The position numbers and the translations under genes were made by a program. A DNA stretch of 32,597 bases, taken from NCBI GenBank assembly GCA_013140635.1, contig JABFSM010000261.1, positions 1 through 32,597 on the forward strand, given 5' to 3'. Below are positions 30,830-32,597 of the stretch, one piece after another (within the stretch, counting starts at the first letter, position 1; every line of letters starts with the position of its first letter). The notes below the pieces were generated by a model, which had not been told where the DNA came from, ran no database searches, and saw only the letters and a list, made by a program, of their open reading frames with translations. This DNA is from Gemmatimonadales bacterium (GTDB taxonomy: Bacteria; Gemmatimonadota; Gemmatimonadetes; Gemmatimonadales; GWC2-71-9).

Positions 30830-32597
30830 ATGAATCTTTCCGATATCTCCATTAAGCGACCGGTGTTCGCGAGCATGACGAGCGCGGCATTGGTCCTCTT
30901 CGGCGTGCTGGGCTATACCCAGCTTTCGGTTCGTGAATTCCCCGACGTCGACCCGCCTATCGTCTCCGTCTCGGTCACCCTCCGCGGCGCCAATCCCGCC
31001 GTCATGGAATCGGCGGTCACCGACGTCTTGGAGGAGCAGCTCGCCTCGCTCGAGGGGCTGCGCACGATGACCAGCAGCAGCTCGGAGCAGTCGTCCAACA
31101 TCAACCTCGAATTTAACCTCGATCGGCCGATCGAAGACGCGGCGCAGGATGTCCGCGACATCGTCTCCCGCGTCCGCGGGCGGCTGCCGCAGGAAATCGA
31201 AGATCCCGTGGTGAACAAGCAGGACGCCGATGCGCGCCCCATGATGTTCATCGGCGTCGAGTCCTCCCAGCACGACCTCTTGCAGCTTTCCGAGATTGCC
31301 GACCGGATCTTGAAGCCGCGGTTGCAGACGGTGCCCGGCTTGGCCCGCGCGGATGTTCGGGGCGAGCGCCGCTATGCCATGCGCGTCTGGCTCTCGGTCA
31401 GCGCGCTCGCGGCCCATGACATCACCGTCCAAGACGTGGTCCGCGCTATCCAGGCTCGGAACGTGGAAATTCCCGCCGGCCGCATCGAGTCGGAACGGCG
31501 GGAATTCTCGGTTCGGTCGCTCGGGGAACTCAAGAACGCCGAAGAGTTTGCCAACATGGTCGTCGCGACGACCGGCAACCAGGTCGTCAAGCTCGCGGAC
31601 ATCGCGAAGGTCGAACTCGGAGCTGAAGACGAACGGAGCTACTTCCGCTTCAATGGCCGCCCCGCGGTCGGACTCTCTCTGGTTCGCCAGTCGAAGTCGA
31701 ATCTCGTCGAGGTCTCCGACGCGGTCCGCGAGGCCCTTCCCGATCTCCAGGCCGCGCTTCCCCCGGGCGTCACCGCCACCATCGGCTTCGACCAGTCGAT
31801 GTACGTCAAGCGGTCGATCAAAGAGGCCGAGGAAACCCTCGTCATCGCCGCGGGCCTCGTGGTCCTGATCATCTTCATGTTCCTCCGAAATGTCCGGGCC
31901 ACGATCATTCCCGGGCTCGCCATTCCCGCGTCGATCGTCGCGACCTTCGCGGTCATGAACGCGCTGGACTTCTCGATCAATAACCTCACGCTGCTGGCGC
32001 TCACACTCGCCATCGGCATCGTCGTCGACGATGCGATCATCGTGCTCGAGAACGCCTACCGGCACCAGGAGGAATTGCGCGAGCCGCCCGAGAAGGCGGC
32101 CATGGAGGGCACCCGGGAAATCGCCTTCGCCGTCATCGCCACCACGGTGTCGCTCGTGGCGGTATTCACGCCGCTCGCCTTCTTGAAGGGGAGCACCGGG
32201 CGGCTCTTCAACGAGTTCGGCATTGCCGTGGCCGCCTCGGTGGCCATTTCTGGCTTCGTCGCCCTCACGCTCACGCCCATGCTGTGCGCGAAGATCCTGC
32301 GGGTCCCTCCGCGCCACGGTGCCTTATACAAGGTGCTCGAGCGCGGATTCACCGGGCTGGCCACCGGCTACCAATGGTTGCTTGGCGCCGCCTTGCGGCA
32401 CCGGATGGTCGTCTTGGGGGGCACCGCCGCCCTCCTCGCCGGTGCGGTCGCCGCCTTCTTCACATTGAAGCGGGAGTTCGTCCCCCCAGAAGATCGGGGC
32501 CAGATCCAAATCCAGATCACCGCCCCGGAAGGGTCGACGCTCGCGTTCACCGATGAGTATCAGCGGCAAGTCGAGGCTATTCTGGCGGGTATTCCCG
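30830..32597 (+). CDS. RND family efflux pump inner-membrane subunit, 5' part
   Basis: The gene runs off the window; 589 residues of an expected 1000 or so are present. The start MNLSDISIKRPVFASMTSAALVLFG is typical of AcrB/MexB-like pumps, with helix 1 at about 12-30. The porter domain contains REFPDVDPPIVSVSVTLRGANPAVME and a PMMFIGVES-type strand. Helices 2-6 follow from about 340, with the proton-relay pair in LAIGIVVDDAIIVLEN and FTPLAFLKGSTGRLF. The pump should extrude drugs or lipophilic compounds with proton influx. The periplasmic adaptor is not upstream, where the divergent small gene lies, so it may be encoded elsewhere or downstream. The ORF track misses it because no stop occurs before the window edge. 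Confidence 0.95.
   Translation, partial: MNLSDISIKRPVFASMTSAALVLFGVLGYTQLSVREFPDVDPPIVSVSVTLRGANPAVMESAVTDVLEEQLASLEGLRTMTSSSSEQSSNINLEFNLDRPIEDAAQDVRDIVSRVRGRLPQEIEDPVVNKQDADARPMMFIGVESSQHDLLQLSEIADRILKPRLQTVPGLARADVRGERRYAMRVWLSVSALAAHDITVQDVVRAIQARNVEIPAGRIESERREFSVRSLGELKNAEEFANMVVATTGNQVVKLADIAKVELGAEDERSYFRFNGRPAVGLSLVRQSKSNLVEVSDAVREALPDLQAALPPGVTATIGFDQSMYVKRSIKEAEETLVIAAGLVVLIIFMFLRNVRATIIPGLAIPASIVATFAVMNALDFSINNLTLLALTLAIGIVVDDAIIVLENAYRHQEELREPPEKAAMEGTREIAFAVIATTVSLVAVFTPLAFLKGSTGRLFNEFGIAVAASVAISGFVALTLTPMLCAKILRVPPRHGALYKVLERGFTGLATGYQWLLGAALRHRMVVLGGTAALLAGAVAAFFTLKREFVPPEDRGQIQIQITAPEGSTLAFTDEYQRQVEAILAGIP

Noticed and set aside
30740-32317. 525-residue minus-strand ORF over the RND pump gene
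   Set aside because: It is antisense to a canonical RND sequence and has shadow-like composition (DDHxxG, EDRxD runs).

Overview
The window is a gene-dense, high-GC bacterial chromosomal segment, cut at both ends. It starts inside a transporter gene and ends inside an RND pump gene. The FtsX/MacB-type orphan permease of about 800 residues (ADOP type), the beta-propeller/PHP hydrolase fusion, the many Tat-type signals and the dispersed short repeats fit Gemmatimonadota or a relative such as Acidobacteriota. That placement is inference from gene content; no rRNA or tRNA is present to confirm it. No phage, insertion sequence or CRISPR array was seen, and no intergenic gap exceeds about 140 bp.

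Layout. 1-383: 3' end of a probable NRAMP-type metal transporter. 440-4827 (+): a four-gene run with tight or overlapping junctions: a Ser/Thr kinase with a membrane/DUF3592-like tail, a UMF1-type MFS protein, an ABC ATPase and its ABC-2 type permease. 4895-9553 (-): an amidohydrolase, a DUF411 protein and an ADOP permease. 9576-14902 (+): two class-III PLP aminotransferase-fold enzymes and a secreted beta-propeller/PHP metallohydrolase fusion. 14899-16005 (-): Ada-type alkylation repair regulator. 16097-19988 (+): a sodium:solute symporter, a sugar-1-phosphate nucleotidyltransferase that appears to start at CTG, and a GHMP kinase of the galactokinase family. The last two junctions are 4-bp overlaps, suggesting sugar import, phosphorylation and nucleotide activation. 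20072-24083 (-): a four-gene sugar-oxidation operon (gluconate 2-dehydrogenase subunit-3-like protein, GMC oxidoreductase, two TIM-barrel isomerase-like proteins) in which three members carry Tat-like signals. 24143-29344 (+): a polyamine ABC importer operon potA-potB-potC-[DUF4143 ATPase]-potD, interrupted by the ATPase gene. 29437-30721: a secreted jelly-roll-like protein (-), a 51-residue membrane protein (+) and a small helical protein (-). 30830-end (+): RND efflux pump inner-membrane subunit.

The most unusual signals are non-coding or at junctions. Three 16-bp AT-rich direct repeats spaced exactly 23 bp apart end on the start codon of the DUF4143 ATPase. A CATTGCGA-type dispersed palindromic repeat occurs between genes and once in frame inside a coding sequence. 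Heptamer tandem repeats (GCGAATA, CTTCCCT) sit at gene 3' ends. Two convergent gene pairs share a CTAG double stop. The sugar-activation operon has a probable CTG start and a galactokinase signature with Glu replaced by Lys.
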